Shown here piece by piece: positions 21,410 to 32,727 of a stretch of DNA of 34,958 nt. Position 1 is the stretch's first letter, and each line of letters starts with the position of its first letter. The position numbers were made by a program, and so were the translations under genes. The DNA is from Nymphaea colorata (taxonomy: Eukaryota; Streptophyta; Magnoliopsida; Nymphaeales; Nymphaeaceae), in NCBI RefSeq assembly GCF_008831285.2, contig NW_022205022.1, forward strand, positions 1 through 34,958, read 5' to 3'. The notes below the pieces were generated by a model. It ran no database searches. It was not told the origin of the DNA and saw only the letters and a list, made by a program, of their open reading frames with translations.

Positions 21410-22156
21410 ATGGTAACACATGAAGCTATTCAGTTTTACTTCGTCTTTCCCACCACCCTCGCCCTCAACTCCTACCCCTGGATGCTTCCCCACTCCCAGA
21501 CAACCGACAATTGCTAAATTGAACAAAAGCAGGAAAACTCTTCCGAAGCCAAAAAGTCAGTCATCTCCAACATCATTCTCAGTCCTCTCCCTACCGAGGG
21601 CCATTCCTCAACAGAGAACGATTCCAGGCCATCAAATTTTAAAAATTATGCCCCTTTCAAAAAAAATGAGGCAGATGATGAGTATAGGCCCCTTGGCGGA
21701 AATTCTAAGAAGTCAAAGAAATCAAAACAGATGTAAAACCGAAACGTGGTGCCAAACATCGTCCGTTTGATCCTCTCCTACATCCAGAAGAAAGAGAAAT
21801 CGCAGAAACTCGTGGAGCTACTGTTGAAGAAGTATAATACCGGAATAGCAAGTAGCATAGGTCTCAAACGCTACTACCTCTTCCAGAAGCTGGTCAGGAG
21901 CAAGATGAACAACTACGTCAACGAGGACACCCTTAGAGAACTCTACCGCATGCGTCCGGAGGACTATGACGTCTATCCCGACGCCGAACAGAGGGTCTAT
22001 AACAGAATCACCAGAATTGTCATATCGGAGTTCCTGAAGGAAGACATTATCAACTGCATCCTCACCTCCAAGCGTATGGAGAGCTCCAAGAAGCGCAACC
22101 ACCTGGAAGCACTGAGAACCATTAAGGATAAATTGCAAAATCTTCTTCAGTGCTGA
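21410..22156 (+). CDS. Unrecognised 248-residue protein with helical C-terminus
   Basis: ATG 21410, TGA 22154-22156, one frame of 249 codons. The start was chosen because this frame is open throughout, while the ATG at 21420 in another frame ends early. Residues 1-110 are disordered and Ser/Lys/Asn-rich (KKNEADDEYRPLGGNSKK). Residues 115-248 are strongly helical and look like a folded domain: VVPNIVRLILSYIQKKEK, KLVELLLKKYNTGIASSIGL, RMRPEDYDVYPDAEQRVYNR, IVISEFLKEDIINCILTSKR. No family recognised. Converges on the next gene, with 156 bases between stops. Confidence 0.7.
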
Positions 22157-22312
22157 GCCACTGTGATTGCATATTATACATTATTTATTCATCAATCATC
22201 ATTTTAGCATACCTTTTTGATTACCTTCCAAGCAAATTATATAATATGCTCATCTGGAAAATGGAAAAATAAACTGTTATTCGGAAGAAAAATAGTTACA
22301 AGGGGAAAGATA

Positions 22313-23809
22313 TCATTAGTCATGTTATTCGGAAAGGTAAGATTCCCGCTACTCCTTGATCGACCTTATTTGCCCCTTTTGCTCAGTTGTAAAGAAATTG
22401 AGGATTTGGTCGATTATCTTGCAATGCTTGTCGATACGGGCGCTCTAGTATGCCAGGTTGATACGGTTGTATGAACGGTGACTCATGAGACACTACTCAC
22501 GTGATTTTCCTGCGTTTTTACTATAGTATTTGCTTGCACGGGGAATACAGTATTAGCGACCACAGTAGGCACGGTCTCCCACTCTCTCCGCCCTAGTTAG
22601 TGCCTGTTTGACCATAGGAACGTTTTTCCTGAGTGAGTTTACCTTGATCATTTCTTTGAGGTTGTTGCGAAAGCTTTCATAGTTTTTTTGCACGAACTCG
22701 CTATCCTTGGTCATGCTGTCAAAGTTGAATTCGTAATTCTCCTTATGGCGGAAAAACTCCTCCTTGATTGACTCTTCTAGTGATTTTTCCTTTGTTTTTT
22801 CCTATAGAATCTTTTGGATTTAGTTCTAGTTGGAGTAGTATTTGTAGATCTTCCATTTATCGTAGGCGCTCAACTTGTCGATGCTGTTGTGGAAGTAGTG
22901 AGCTGATACGATGTCTCCCTTATAGTATTCGCACATGCCTAGCCGATCGATGGCTAGCTCTTCACTATACTTGTCGCCGATGAAGACTGCCAGTTTGACA
23001 GCCTTACTATACTCTACTGCTGCGCGTTCCATCTAGAAGAAATCGCAACAGACACGACCCATGTCCATACAGGTGAGGATCGTTAGATTGAGAAGGCCTA
23101 GCCTGCGTGAGTAATACTAGATGTCCCTGTGGATCAAGGAGAGGATGGAAAGGTTCTGCATGTTATGCTTGTAAAGATAGATCTCATAGCACACATTGAA
23201 GAACAGTTTGGACAGCTAGCCATCACATTGCTTTGAGGATTCATACTTAAGTTCTTTTTCGCTATTTTCCACGACGTTCGCTTTGATTAAATCCGATATT
23301 TTTACCAGTTACGCAACTTCTCTGTTCCACTCCTTTTCGGGCTTGATGGTGAAATACGTGATCAGATCATCGATGAGCACTTCTAATTTGAAGCATTTTC
23401 TTTTTAGTTTGTTATTCATGAAGGAAAGCATGGTGAAAAATTAAATGTAGGCCTTCGAGCCGTTCTCGAATTGCTTTTTACTGTTACTTTGGTTAAAGCC
23501 ACTCGAGGAAATGGTACCCCCGCTGCCTTCCGCCCTTCGTCTGTTCTTATGCGTGTGTCTCACCTTCTAGCGATGCAGAGGAAGGATGGATATTTTGCAC
23601 TGCTTGCGCTGGGTCATGCAGAGCTGACTATGACTCATATGGAGTTGGCTTTGATTGAGAGAAGTGGTCGATGAGGTGATCGTATTGCTGATGCACTCCA
23701 TGATTCTAACTTGGGAAGTTTTGAGTGACCTCAAGGGGATAGAGGGCATGGCTTCTGAGGACATGGTGCAGGGCGTGGAGAGCTCGGTGTAGATGTGTCT
23801 GGTCTTCAT
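22313..23809 (-). CDS. 498-residue helical protein with TPR-like repeats
   Basis: One frame of 499 codons, ATG 23807-23809 to TGA 22313-22315, no intron or break. The N-terminal 120 residues are Ser/Thr-rich. The middle contains paired helices with TPR character: MERAAVEYSKAVKLAVFIGD, then YSEELAIDRLGMCEYYKG and SAHYFHNSIDKLSAYDKWKI. A helical segment (EEFFRHKENYEFNFDSMTK) leads to a basic C-terminus with several Tyr/Arg residues. TPR proteins act as interaction scaffolds; the partner cannot be told. It may equally start at an internal ATG such as 23431, but the upstream frame is open and polar. Confidence 0.7.
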
Positions 23810-23874
23810 TATTATTCAATTTATTTTCATATTTTGGAAGATTATAAAGAAGAAATCAATAAAAATAATACTTA

Positions 23875-24912
23875 TCATTCTCTGTCTGCAGATTTATCCC
23901 TTCCTCTGCTCTGCTCCTGAAGTTTCCTCTTGTACTTGCCCACCTAGTTGGCCTTCAGCGCATTTACGTGATTCACGATCCTCTTCTCCCTCTCACGCCA
24001 TATCTTGTTCAATTCGTACAAGAGCAACTCAAGCTCTGTCTGGCTCACTTCGCCCTTCCTTGCCTTGATGAAGTCTCTGCCGAAGTCGTAGACTTTCTCA
24101 GGGACCCACAGGAATGCCTAAGGAATGAATGCCTTGTTGCATGTGCAGAAATGGAAGTGGGTTTGGTCGGTAGGAGTGTCTAGTTTTGTCTTTACTGTTT
24201 TGTTTACGTTGGTTAGGAACCGAACGCCGTCATCGTCGAGGGCAAATTCTGCAAATTTGTTGTATTAGTTGGTGGCTTTGAGCAACTTGAGAAGCCTCCT
24301 TGAGTCGTGCCTGTAGTTTTAATATTCGACTTTCCCATAGTTGAAATTGAAATCCTTGCTGTTAAGAGCGGATAGCTGGTTGGTCAACTGCCTCTCCCTG
24401 TGTCTGAGCTCCTCTATCGTTTCTTCTTTGGACTGAATGATGGACTCCAGACGTCTTATTTTATCTTCGTTGTGACTGTTTGAAACTCTTAGAAGGGAGA
24501 GCTCATGGTCCCTCTCTGCCAAAGCCTGCTTCAGAGACTCACTGCTTCCCCAATTGAGGCCTTCTGGGTTATTAAAGATGACATTTTCTGGAGCCACCTT
24601 ATTGCGGTCGTTTTTGTTGGAATCAGAGTGGATTTTTTCTGGTCTGGTCACGATGTCGATCACTTCTTCTGGTTTATTTTTGGGATTTCTGACAGTCTTT
24701 TTAAGGTTTTGCTCAGAGACAATAACTTTATTCTTTTTTTCCTTGGATGGGTTTGCTTTTGATTAGTTGAACGTTTTTGTCTGTGTGGCTATTTAGCTCT
24801 TGGGATCGCTCTCCTTCACCGTCTTTTTGTTTGGGTGCTTGATTTCCCCCCACACTCTTTTGAGATTGGCCACATCCTATTCATAGTCGAGGTCCTCTTT
24901 CACCTAACTCAT
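23875..24912 (-). CDS. 345-residue coiled-coil protein with conserved-looking C-terminal domain
   Basis: ATG 24910-24912 to TGA 23875-23877, 346 codons in one frame. Residues 1-110 are Lys/Asn-rich and disordered. Residues 110-175 form a coiled coil (LKQALAERDHELSLLRVSN, KIRRLESIIQSKEETIEELR). The final 170 look folded: RRLLKLLKATNQYNKFAEF, HFHFCTCNKAFIPQAFLWVP, KVYDFGRDFIKARKGEVSQT, ELLLYELNKIWREREKRI. That last motif resembles ciliary or centrosomal coiled-coil proteins, but I cannot name the family. The CTC within FHFCTCNKAF might bind metal only if partnered elsewhere. Confidence 0.7.
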
Positions 24913-25082
24913 AACGAATTTTAGAATATAAACTTATATTTTATTTCACACCATTTATCAAAAAATACACAACAAAATCAAATACAGATCCGAGGGATGT
25001 AAGGATGAATAAAGATTAGGCTATTTTATGCTGAATATATGTGGAGTAAGTATTTATGCTCATCTGACTGTCAATCATTCGT

Positions 25083-26114
25083 TCACGCGGTTTGTTCTTT
25101 CATCTTTTGGATGTTGAGGCAAACTGGTTCCACCCATCTCACCACATCGTTGAGATCTTTCACCTTCAGGATCTTGGAGCCTCCCTCCTCTACATGAAGC
25201 AAAAATTACTGAACGCTACCTAGATGTTCATCATGTTCTTGGTGATCCACTTGATTTCCTTAAGAGTCTTGCTCTCAGAAGCTTTCAGCCTGTTGGTGAA
25301 GGTGATCTTGGAAGTCTTCAGGAAATAGGCAACCTCCACGTCTTCGTACTTAGCCTTCTGACCTGTGGTCTTGTTGGGTTTGATGATCATTTGTTCCGCT
25401 GTGTTAAAAAATATCTACCCTTCAATTTGAGTTCTTCACCTGATTCGTCTTCGTCGAGGTCGACGAGGATCTTGCTCATTTGGTTTCCGATCTCTGACTT
25501 AGGGATTGTGCGAGGCTCTGAATGGATTGGCTCTTCCTCAACTGAGTTGTTGAATTCTGAGTTGTTGAGCTCTTCGTTAATGTTGGATGCTGCTGCCTGG
25601 TGACGCATGTTGATTGCTGCTTTCTTGTACTCCAGCGTTTTGATGATGTCGAGGATGTGTCTCTCAACCTCTTCGATGTGCTTAGAGTCAATATATGCTG
25701 CGATTTTTCCAGTCAATTTCATCAGGACTGCCACAGTATTGGTGCAAATGAAAGAAATGGCAATGCCGAAGTGCGAATTGTACTATTCCAGCTTGACACG
25801 TTCCAGGTGCTTCTGAAGGCGTTTGTAAATCTCATGGGAAATCTATATGCTTGAAGCCTTACAGCGTTCTCGGGCAGGAAGAGGAAAAGCTTGAAGACCA
25901 GCATCATCAGGGAGCCGAATGGGATGATTTCGACCACCGCCAGGATGTAAAACTCCAGCTTCAGGAAGATAGTGAAGATTAGCCACTTGGTGCACAGCTT
26001 CTCCTGACGAGTCTTCTTCAGCTTGCCCGACTCGAGCTCGAAGACGATGCGGTAGACGAGGACCGTATAGCCGACGACCGTCAACAGTGTCGATGTGAAA
26101 TCGTAGAATGCCAT
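25083..26114 (-). CDS. REEP-like: TB2/DP1/HVA22 (REEP/Yop1)-type ER membrane-shaping protein
   Basis: Members insert hydrophobic hairpins into the ER and bend it. ATG 26112-26114, TGA 25083-25085. Three 20-base introns at 25843-25862, 25399-25418 and 25190-25209 restore one frame of 324 codons with no residual break. The hydrophobic core at about 10-85 carries the family signature: a Tyr-rich first hairpin, CTKWLIFTIFLKLEFYILAV, then VEIIPFGSLMMLVFKLFLFL. An amphipathic helix region (EIYKRLQKHLERVKLEQYNS) follows. The last 200 residues are an acidic linker and a basic domain (KTTGQKAKYEDVEVAYFLK) not found in short REEPs. Divergent from the kinase at 26292 across 177 bases. Confidence 0.75.
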
Positions 26115-26291
26115 ATTTTTATATACCACCAATCACGCCCATTCAATCTCAAACCGCATTTTTCACGCTCTCCTTTGAATTTTCCCAAAAATCATTTTTT
26201 TCACTTTTGTAGGAGTATGATGTGCGTTCTTGCAAGAAATGATGATGATGCTCGTATTAAGTATGGTTTTTATAAATAGATCATTTAGGTA

Positions 26292-27827
26292 ATGTGGTTT
26301 GACGACAGCAACAAGAAGGAATTCATCAAGATATCGGAAAAACAGTTCAACTAAAGATACCAGATCATCCAGTCCCTGGGAAAGGGCAACTACGGTTAGG
26401 TCTTCAAGGCCAAGTCCGCCCACGGCAACTTGGTCGCCCTCAAGAGCTTCAAGACACAGGCCCTGCAACAGTTCCATATGATCTTGCGGGAAGTCTCCAA
26501 TCTCAAGAAGCTCGACCATGCCAACATCCTCAAGTTCTATGATTGCTACATCGTCGATGATTACAAGTACTACATGGTCACTGAGTTTTGCCAAGGAGGG
26601 TCACTGCCAGACTTCATCTCACAGATACCCCAACAACGCCCAAAACTGGCACTCTGCCAACAGATGGCTGAAGGATTGGCTTATGCGCATGAACAAGGAA
26701 TTGTGCACAGAGATCTAAAGCCATAAAATATTTTGATTGGACAGAGAAACGTGGCTAAGATTGGAGATTTTGGATGCAGCACCAGACTGGGAGCAAACAC
26801 TGATGCCCTGACATCAAGGGTGGGATCGCCAGCTTATATGGATTATCGAGTGGGACGGAGACAGGAGTATGACCACACAGCTGACCTTTATTCGCTGGGA
26901 ATGGTCTTCTTATGGGTCTTCCAGGGTAAGGGCATCTATGATGAGTGCAAAAGCCTTACTGATCTCAACCACCACCAGAGCCAGATCAGCAGGGATTATG
27001 AAAATAGCATACAAAGGTATGTCGAATCCCTGCCCGCTCCCATCGATGCGATTGTCAAAAGCTGCCTCAGTCCTGACTATCGCAGCCGTTTCCCAGCTAA
27101 GACCATTGCCTCCATGATTGCTGCTCGGCTCTCACAGGACAAGAGTTCAACAAATTTGGTTTCTACTCAGGATTAACTCTAAGAATCTGTGGAGAATGAA
27201 AGAGTGAACTTTGCTTACAAGCTGATGGCGCTAACCAAGGACTTCTAACGGCGCCACCGTAACTAAAAGACAAGAGACATCCTCTTCAGGTTATTGCGTC
27301 ATAACCAATAGGCACTGGAGAGCATTACTAACATTCAGGGACTACGGTACGTCAATCCAGGAACAAAGGCACAGTTTACTTTCATTGTGGTCCTCTATTA
27401 TCACTACTGGTTGGAGCAAATTCACTTGATTATCCATGAGGAGCCGTCACAGCTCTCCAAACGCTATCCGGAAATCGATCCCAAGAGCATTGAAGCAGAA
27501 GTTCTGCGCGTGGCGGATGCGCATATTGCTCAAGAGAAAGAAAGAGTGGCTCCAGTGCTTCTACGATGTGCCCAGCGTATTCAGAGTACTTTGCACTTGG
27601 TGGCCAAGGATATCTACCTTCCTCAACATTTCCGCGAATTCGTAAGGGCTGCCAACCAACGAGAGCCTCTTCCGTTCTCTCTTCTCCAGGAAAAAGAGCT
27701 CCTCAACAGTTTGGGCGAGTTTTTCACAAAGAGAGTAAAGGCTGACTACGACTATCTCCGTGGGTGTGAAGAGGAGCACGATGACCGGTTGAAGATCGTT
27801 GAGAAGATATCCAAATCCTTCTAATGA
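26292..27827 (+). CDS. Protein kinase with degenerate APE motif and helical C-terminal domain
   Basis: One frame of 512 codons (511 residues), ATG 26292, TGA 27825-27827. Kinase domain at about 20-285: LGKGNYGQVFKAK (Gln is TAG), VALKSFK, MVTEFCQGGSL, HRDLKPQNIL (Gln is TAA), DFGCSTRLG, then GSPAYMDYRVGRRQEYDHTA, where the usual APE is replaced. The HRD, Lys and DFG residues are present, so catalysis is possible; the missing APE would weaken the substrate-lobe salt bridge. Residues 290-511 form an additional helical domain (TKDIF-like basic stretch, LYYHYWLEQIHLIIHEEPSQ, RIQSTLHLVAKDIYLPQHF) that I do not recognise. Its conserved Q codons are strong evidence for code 6. Confidence 0.85.
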
Positions 27828-27919
27828 GTTTTCACTGATTCAGTGTGCTCACCATGATCTTTGAGGTCGTGTTGTGATATTGCTTTCATTATCTACATTC
27901 TGATAATAATTAATCACAA

Positions 27920-28532
27920 ATGAACAGAGCCCTCATCGCTCTCCTCCTCGTGGCCTTCGCAGCTACCATGTCTCCCGTCATCCTCATCACCCCTGAAAAG
28001 TAACTGCCTTGATACATAGTCACCAGGCTGTACTCAACTCACAGCAACTTATCCAATACCTTGCCAAGCAACCCACGCCTATCTTGGCTGAGCTTGGCCC
28101 ATCACTGAGAGCGACCTTGCTGCTCTCCGTTCTTCGCTTCGCAGTCTTCCCATCGATAAGCACAGAATTAGCTCTTTCCTCGCCACCTCTGATAGCCTGA
28201 GCCAACTTAAAACAGGCTTGGCTGCTATGCGAGCTGAGGAAAAGACTCTCCAGGTCTCTGAAATCTTGGCTTTGTTGGAAGTTCAGACCAAGCCGATCAT
28301 CATTACTGCCGATTTGGCCACTCCTTCGAGCCCCAGAATCTTGCAATCTGGTAATTTTAGCAACAACGTGACCTCAAAGATATTCGACAACATGACAACC
28401 GCTTCTCTTTCCGGACTGTGGGTGGGTCTCTTCCTGCTGGTGATGTTGGGCATCGCTATTTCCTGCCTCTTCGATCTCAAGACTCACGATAAGTTCGCAA
28501 GACAGAACCTTTGGGTCGGCAGAGAATCATGA
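27920..28532 (+). CDS. Secreted-pathway single-pass membrane protein, possibly Ac45/ATP6AP1-like
   Basis: ATG 27920 opens a signal peptide (MNRALIALLLVAFAATMSPV). A 20-base intron at 28000-28019 joins LITPEN to HQAVLNSQQLIQYLAKQP. Near 28095 one base is missing (the spliced length is 593, one short of a multiple of three); correction gives SDLAALRSSLRSLPIDKHRI. The luminal part has two N-glycosylation sequons (NFSNNVTS). One transmembrane segment (LSGLWVGLFLLVMLGIAISC) precedes a short tail, LFDLKTHDKFARQNLW. The LKTxDxF pattern after the membrane span recalls the V-ATPase accessory protein Ac45, but the protein, about 197 residues, is far shorter, so the assignment is weak. Confidence 0.55.
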
Positions 28533-28602
28533 TTTCATAAGAATCATCATCGTATGGATAGGGTGATAGGTTAGGCATGAGATGAGGATGTATATAATGC
28601 GA

Positions 28603-30874
28603 TCAGAAGTCGAAGGTCGATGGGTCGGGATTAGGAACCTTAAGACTGTTCTTGAACATGAATTCAGCCAAACAGTCTACTGGATCCTTGGGGAAGGAGT
28701 GAAGCAGCTCTGCGATGCCTTCTGAGAGGATGGGACCAGGTTGACATCCAAATATTTGCGGAGGGCAAGTGACTTTTTGTCCAGAATTTATCTTTCCTCG
28801 TTTTGTTCGTTTTCTTTCTTCATCATGTAGTCCTCGTTTTGGATGTCACGAGTAATCCGTTCCTTCTTGTCAAGCTCCTCTCTTGCCACTTTGCGACGGT
28901 TTTTCTGCTCCGCTAAGTGCTGTTAGATCACTGTCCTTTCCTGCCTCTCTTGCACTCCAACTGGCGCACAAGGGACTCAGGATGGCTTCGGTTTGAGGAG
29001 AAACAGTAACATGATGGCAGGGAATTTTGTTCTCGCGGAAGAAGTCCTCCACGATGTATTCTCCGCTTTAGCTGTTGTTGAGAGTGCGGTATCGCTTGAG
29101 AAGCGCGCCGATACGCTGCGGAGTGAGATGGGTGTTAGCCACTTGCTCTTCTGGCAGCTATTGAATGCGTTCCAAGATCTGCTGGTCACTCATCTCCAGG
29201 ACGATCAACTGGGTAGGGACCAGCCGTGCCTCGACCACTTTCTTGGCTCCTTCTTCAGGCTCTTCTCCCTCAACAACTGGCACTCCCATAAAGACTTCTC
29301 TTGCATCTTAGTATCTTCTAGGGAAGCCGTCGAGGATGTAGCCTCGGTTGAGACAGTCGTTTTGGGTGAGTCTCCACTTGTAGCATTTATAGAGAAGCTC
29401 ATCACTCAAACGCACGTCAACGGCATCAGGATTGAAGGGAGCTAATGGCTAACGAAGCTCCTTAGGAATCTTCTTAAGTTTTTCCTTCAATTCATCATAC
29501 TCGGTTTGTTTAGTAGCGACTTCACTTTCTTTTTTTCAGCAAGGAAGTTTCTAATCTCTTCTCCGAACTCATTTTTCAGATTTTTCACTTGTTCAATCAC
29601 TCCTTTACGTGGATATGTGGAAGGTTGTATTTGTTGCCAATCTAAATCAAAGATTATATACCTGCTGGCGAAGTGGGTTTTTCCACTACCGGGTGGACCA
29701 ATTAAGAAGATCTTCTCTTGCGATAATCCCTCAACGCGGTTGAATTATTGGCGTAGTTGCTAGATGCTTTTTGAATGCCTTCTTTTGCGCGCCAGAGGAA
29801 CTTGAATCTCACTGGCTCATTTCCCTCCTCAGCTTCGATAGCTGCTTCCTATTCCTCTAGTTTTGCAAAAACCATGCTTGGCCTCATTCTCAGGTTTAGA
29901 GTTAGCTCATCATAGTGAGGTGCTCCCTTTCCATCGGCATTCACTTCAACTAGTCCAGTTCCTATGCCTTTTGAAATTGCTTCCACTATCTTGCGTTGAG
30001 TAGGCTTTGGATTGTGGTCCAGAGCTAGCAGATACGGTAATTTAGGCCTGCGCTCGACTATTTTTCAACGTATGTGACAAGATCGGCAACATGCACTGTG
30101 GGAATTCTGTTGCGACCCTTTCCGAAAACTGGCAGTTTCTCAGGGTGTTGCAATCTTGCCTGCATGAAGTAGTTTTTCAGGATCCCTTCACCCTCACCAT
30201 AAAGCAAGCCGGAGCATACAACGTAGGTTTCAGGTTAGGTTTCACGCTTCCTGCTGCCAAGCACAAAGTTTCGATCGATTTTATCTTTTCATAGGCAAGA
30301 GCAGGCTTCCTTAATGCGTAATCCTTGTCACTAAAGCGAGTGTAAACTTTCTTCTCTTCACCCTACGCAGGCTCAGGAGCGCCTTCCTCTTCAGAATCAG
30401 CCTATTCTGGCGGGTTTTCATCACCTTCCTCTTCTTCTCCTTCTTTCTTTTCGCGCGGGGGTGTGCTTGCCCAAGTCATGACATTCGAGATGCAGATGAG
30501 GACTTTCTGTTCCTTGAAGGGGTGGAGCTTGAGCGTTGAGATGACGAATTCTGCCTCTTTTAGATCGCACTGGTTGAGGTCGTAGATGATGACATCCGAG
30601 TTGAGCAGGACCTCTTCGAAAAAGGATACTTTTTGCGTCTACCTTAGCGATTCCTTACGTCAATGACCTTCCTCACGCCCTGCGGGACTTTCGCCTGACT
30701 GTTGGCAAGCGCAGTTCCGATGATGCGGTTTGGATTGTCGGGGTGGAGTGAGTCATTTCGAAGTCGTTGGACGAGGTGGTGGGCGAAGAAGGTGTTAAGG
30801 CTGGAGATGAAGTATTTTATGGGCACGTATGGCACCTCCTTCTTCACCGCCGGCTTCTCTTAGCTCTCTGCCAT
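28603..30874 (-). CDS. AK7: Adenylate kinase 7 (AK7), ciliary, with Dpy-30 tail
   Basis: It interconverts ATP, AMP and ADP; in animals it is a cilium/flagellum protein. ATG 30872-30874, TGA 28603-28605, about 745 residues; human AK7 has 723. The SDR-like N-terminal half has DVIIYDLNQCD, LICISNVMTWA, TYVVCSGLLYGEGEG and GRNRIPTVHVADLVTYVE. The kinase has P-loop FLIGPPGSGKTHFA and NRGYILDGFPRRYQDAREVF. A charged helix leads to the Dpy-30 motif (YLDVNLVPILSEGIAELL, KDPVDCLAEFMFKNS). Introns of 20 bases lie at 30639-30658 and 29642-29661. At least six single-base losses, mostly at A runs of the coding strand plus one C run, break the frame (near 30285, 30067, 29745, 29630, 29525, 28705); one more lies near 28970. 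Full domain order argues for a working gene. Confidence 0.92.
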
Positions 30875-31156
30875 TAAGTTATATTTAAATATCTAAAGTC
30901 CTTCAAATCAATCATTTGCCCATACTGAGGAAAAACATCAAAGATACTAATATCAGAGGATATCAAATGACGCAAAAAGATGATTCAAATCTTAATTTGA
31001 TTAGATTTAATGATATCACTACAAGTGGAGAAGGATTATCTAAAATAAGCTAAAAAGGATATCGTTTTATCTCATGCATGTTGGTCTCAAGATATCTCGT
31101 ATGCTGCGTGGTTTTGCTTATGAACTTTTAATTTTTACCATAGTTAATATTCATAT

Positions 31157-31588
31157 ATGACTTGGACGAGGCTGTTCTACGTGAAGAACCTGTCAAAAGC
31201 TTTCGGGCGTGTGATCCCTGGCGCTGAGCGTGAGGAGCTCGCCATCAGCAAGCGCTACCAGGCGCAAATCCGCAAAGAGTTCCGACTTGCAGGCGTGCCA
31301 TGGATCTACGATCTTAAACCCCCCAAAGATAACCCGAGAGATCGTCGCCCCAAGTCCAAAAAGAGAGAAGGAGAGCGGTCCATTCGGCTGGCTAAGATCG
31401 AAAAGTCGCTGAAGGAGAACGAGACGAAAGAAGTTGAATATAGACAGGAGAGACTCAACAGTCGCAAATTGAAGGGAACTGATTAGATGATCTCACGCGG
31501 ACTGCCTTCTTGGATCAAGACTGACCTTAACGAAATTCCCCAGTATATGATGAGACGCAGCCGTAACGATGAAGGCGACGCCGAGTGA
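31157..31588 (+). CDS. Basic 143-residue protein, possibly mitochondrial
   Basis: ATG 31157, TGA 31586-31588, 144 codons in one frame. It begins with an amphipathic basic stretch (MTWTRLFYVKNLSKAFGRVI) and continues KRYQAQIRKEFRLAGVPWIY, DLKPPKDNPRDRRPKSKKRE, a Lys/Glu helix, and LPSWIKTDLNEIPQYMMRRS. The pattern of a basic amphipathic start, lysine-rich core and no hydrophobic domain fits a mitochondrial ribosomal or assembly protein; this is inference from composition. Divergent from AK7 across 282 bases. Confidence 0.65.
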
Positions 31589-31751
31589 TACTCTAACAGC
31601 AATGCTACCACAACATCACAACTTTTTGCAATTTTCGCACTTTTTCTTCATTTTATGGATGCCCGAAACCAAAATACTTTTTTTATGCGTGATTGAGATA
31701 AATAGTTAAGTATTAGATCTGATATTTATATTAATTAAATTAATTAGGAAG

Positions 31752-32659
31752 ATGGATCTCCAACATCTCTGCAGCACTACGCCCTACCTTTTGCAGAGCA
31801 CAAACGATGTTCATCAGGACTTTCAAGAGTAATTCAATTATTACTTGAACTTCCTGGACGACTTTAGCGAAGATGTTCCTTTGAATTATATCTCTCCCCC
31901 TGATGGCCGATAAGCTGAGCTTCAAGAAAACTCCGCTGAATAAGTCTCAAGCAATGATAACTTTAAAACAGTGTCTGAGATCTCCACTGAGCTTGCTAAA
32001 ACTTAGCCACATCGATAGGAATCCTCCAATCATGAACTGGTTCAACGGTTATCGGTGAAAAAACACCTAAAAATAACGCCAAGAAAAGAAATGATGGCAA
32101 TGATTTTGCTCAAAATAATAGCTCTAGTGCTAGTCAATGGTCTGTAAAATGATGGCTAGCTAGCGGCCGAAGGATTGGAAAAAACTCATCAAAGACGTTA
32201 TGATAAGTTTTTAAAGGAGAACAAAGTGACTAAAGCCAGGTTGTGCTAATCTTCACATACCTTTTCTTGGTGAAAGTAAGGGCTCCTGAATGGATTTACT
32301 CTTAATTCAGGAAAGAATTTCTCGAGCATCTCAACGAGGTCCGTTAGAAAGCGGACAAGAATCCAGACAAAAAGATGAGAAATGCTCTTATTGTGAAAAT
32401 TGAAGCCAACATGGAACTGCTTTCATACATTTTTGATCTCAAAGGCCAAGAAGAAATCAATTTCCAGTATGTAAAGGTCATCTGTGAGCCTTTATTCACT
32501 GGAAGGCAATCCAAGACCATCGATAAGCCTCTCTCGAAAGCCAGGCAAATCTAACAAGAGTTGTGGGCTGCAAGAAATACACTTCCATGCAGCTACGCCT
32601 TCCCTCCGATAGAAAGACATCAAATACTAGCACCGGTTGCCAAGTCGAGCTCTGAATGA
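31752..32659 (+). CDS. Unrecognised ~296-residue protein with frame breaks
   Basis: ATG 31752 starts an acidic, Gln-rich N-terminus (STNDVHQDFQEQFNYYLNFL). A 20-base intron at 32144-32163 joins SSASQWS to RPKDWKKLIKDVM. Single-base changes near 32062 (A run) and 32205, and a further unresolved step at 32235-32290, are needed to reach the C-terminal frame: EWIYSQFRKEFLEHLNEVRQ, NPDKKMRNALIVKIEANMEL, LSYIFDLKGQEEINFQYVK, ending at TGA 32657-32659. The C-terminal half is a helical domain I do not recognise. Treat the middle of this model as provisional. Confidence 0.45.
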
Positions 32660-32727
32660 TGTTACCCAATATCCTATATTTCTCGAATCCTTATAACCTC
32701 TTAAGCGTCACATTTAATTTGTATATC

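Noticed and set aside
22217-22474. 85-codon plus-strand ORF
   Set aside because: It lacks an ATG start and overlaps the end of the intact 499-codon minus-strand gene at 22313-23809.
28603-30874. AK7 as a pseudogene
   Set aside because: No large deletions, no domain loss and only one-base losses of one sign; introns keep exact 20-base form.
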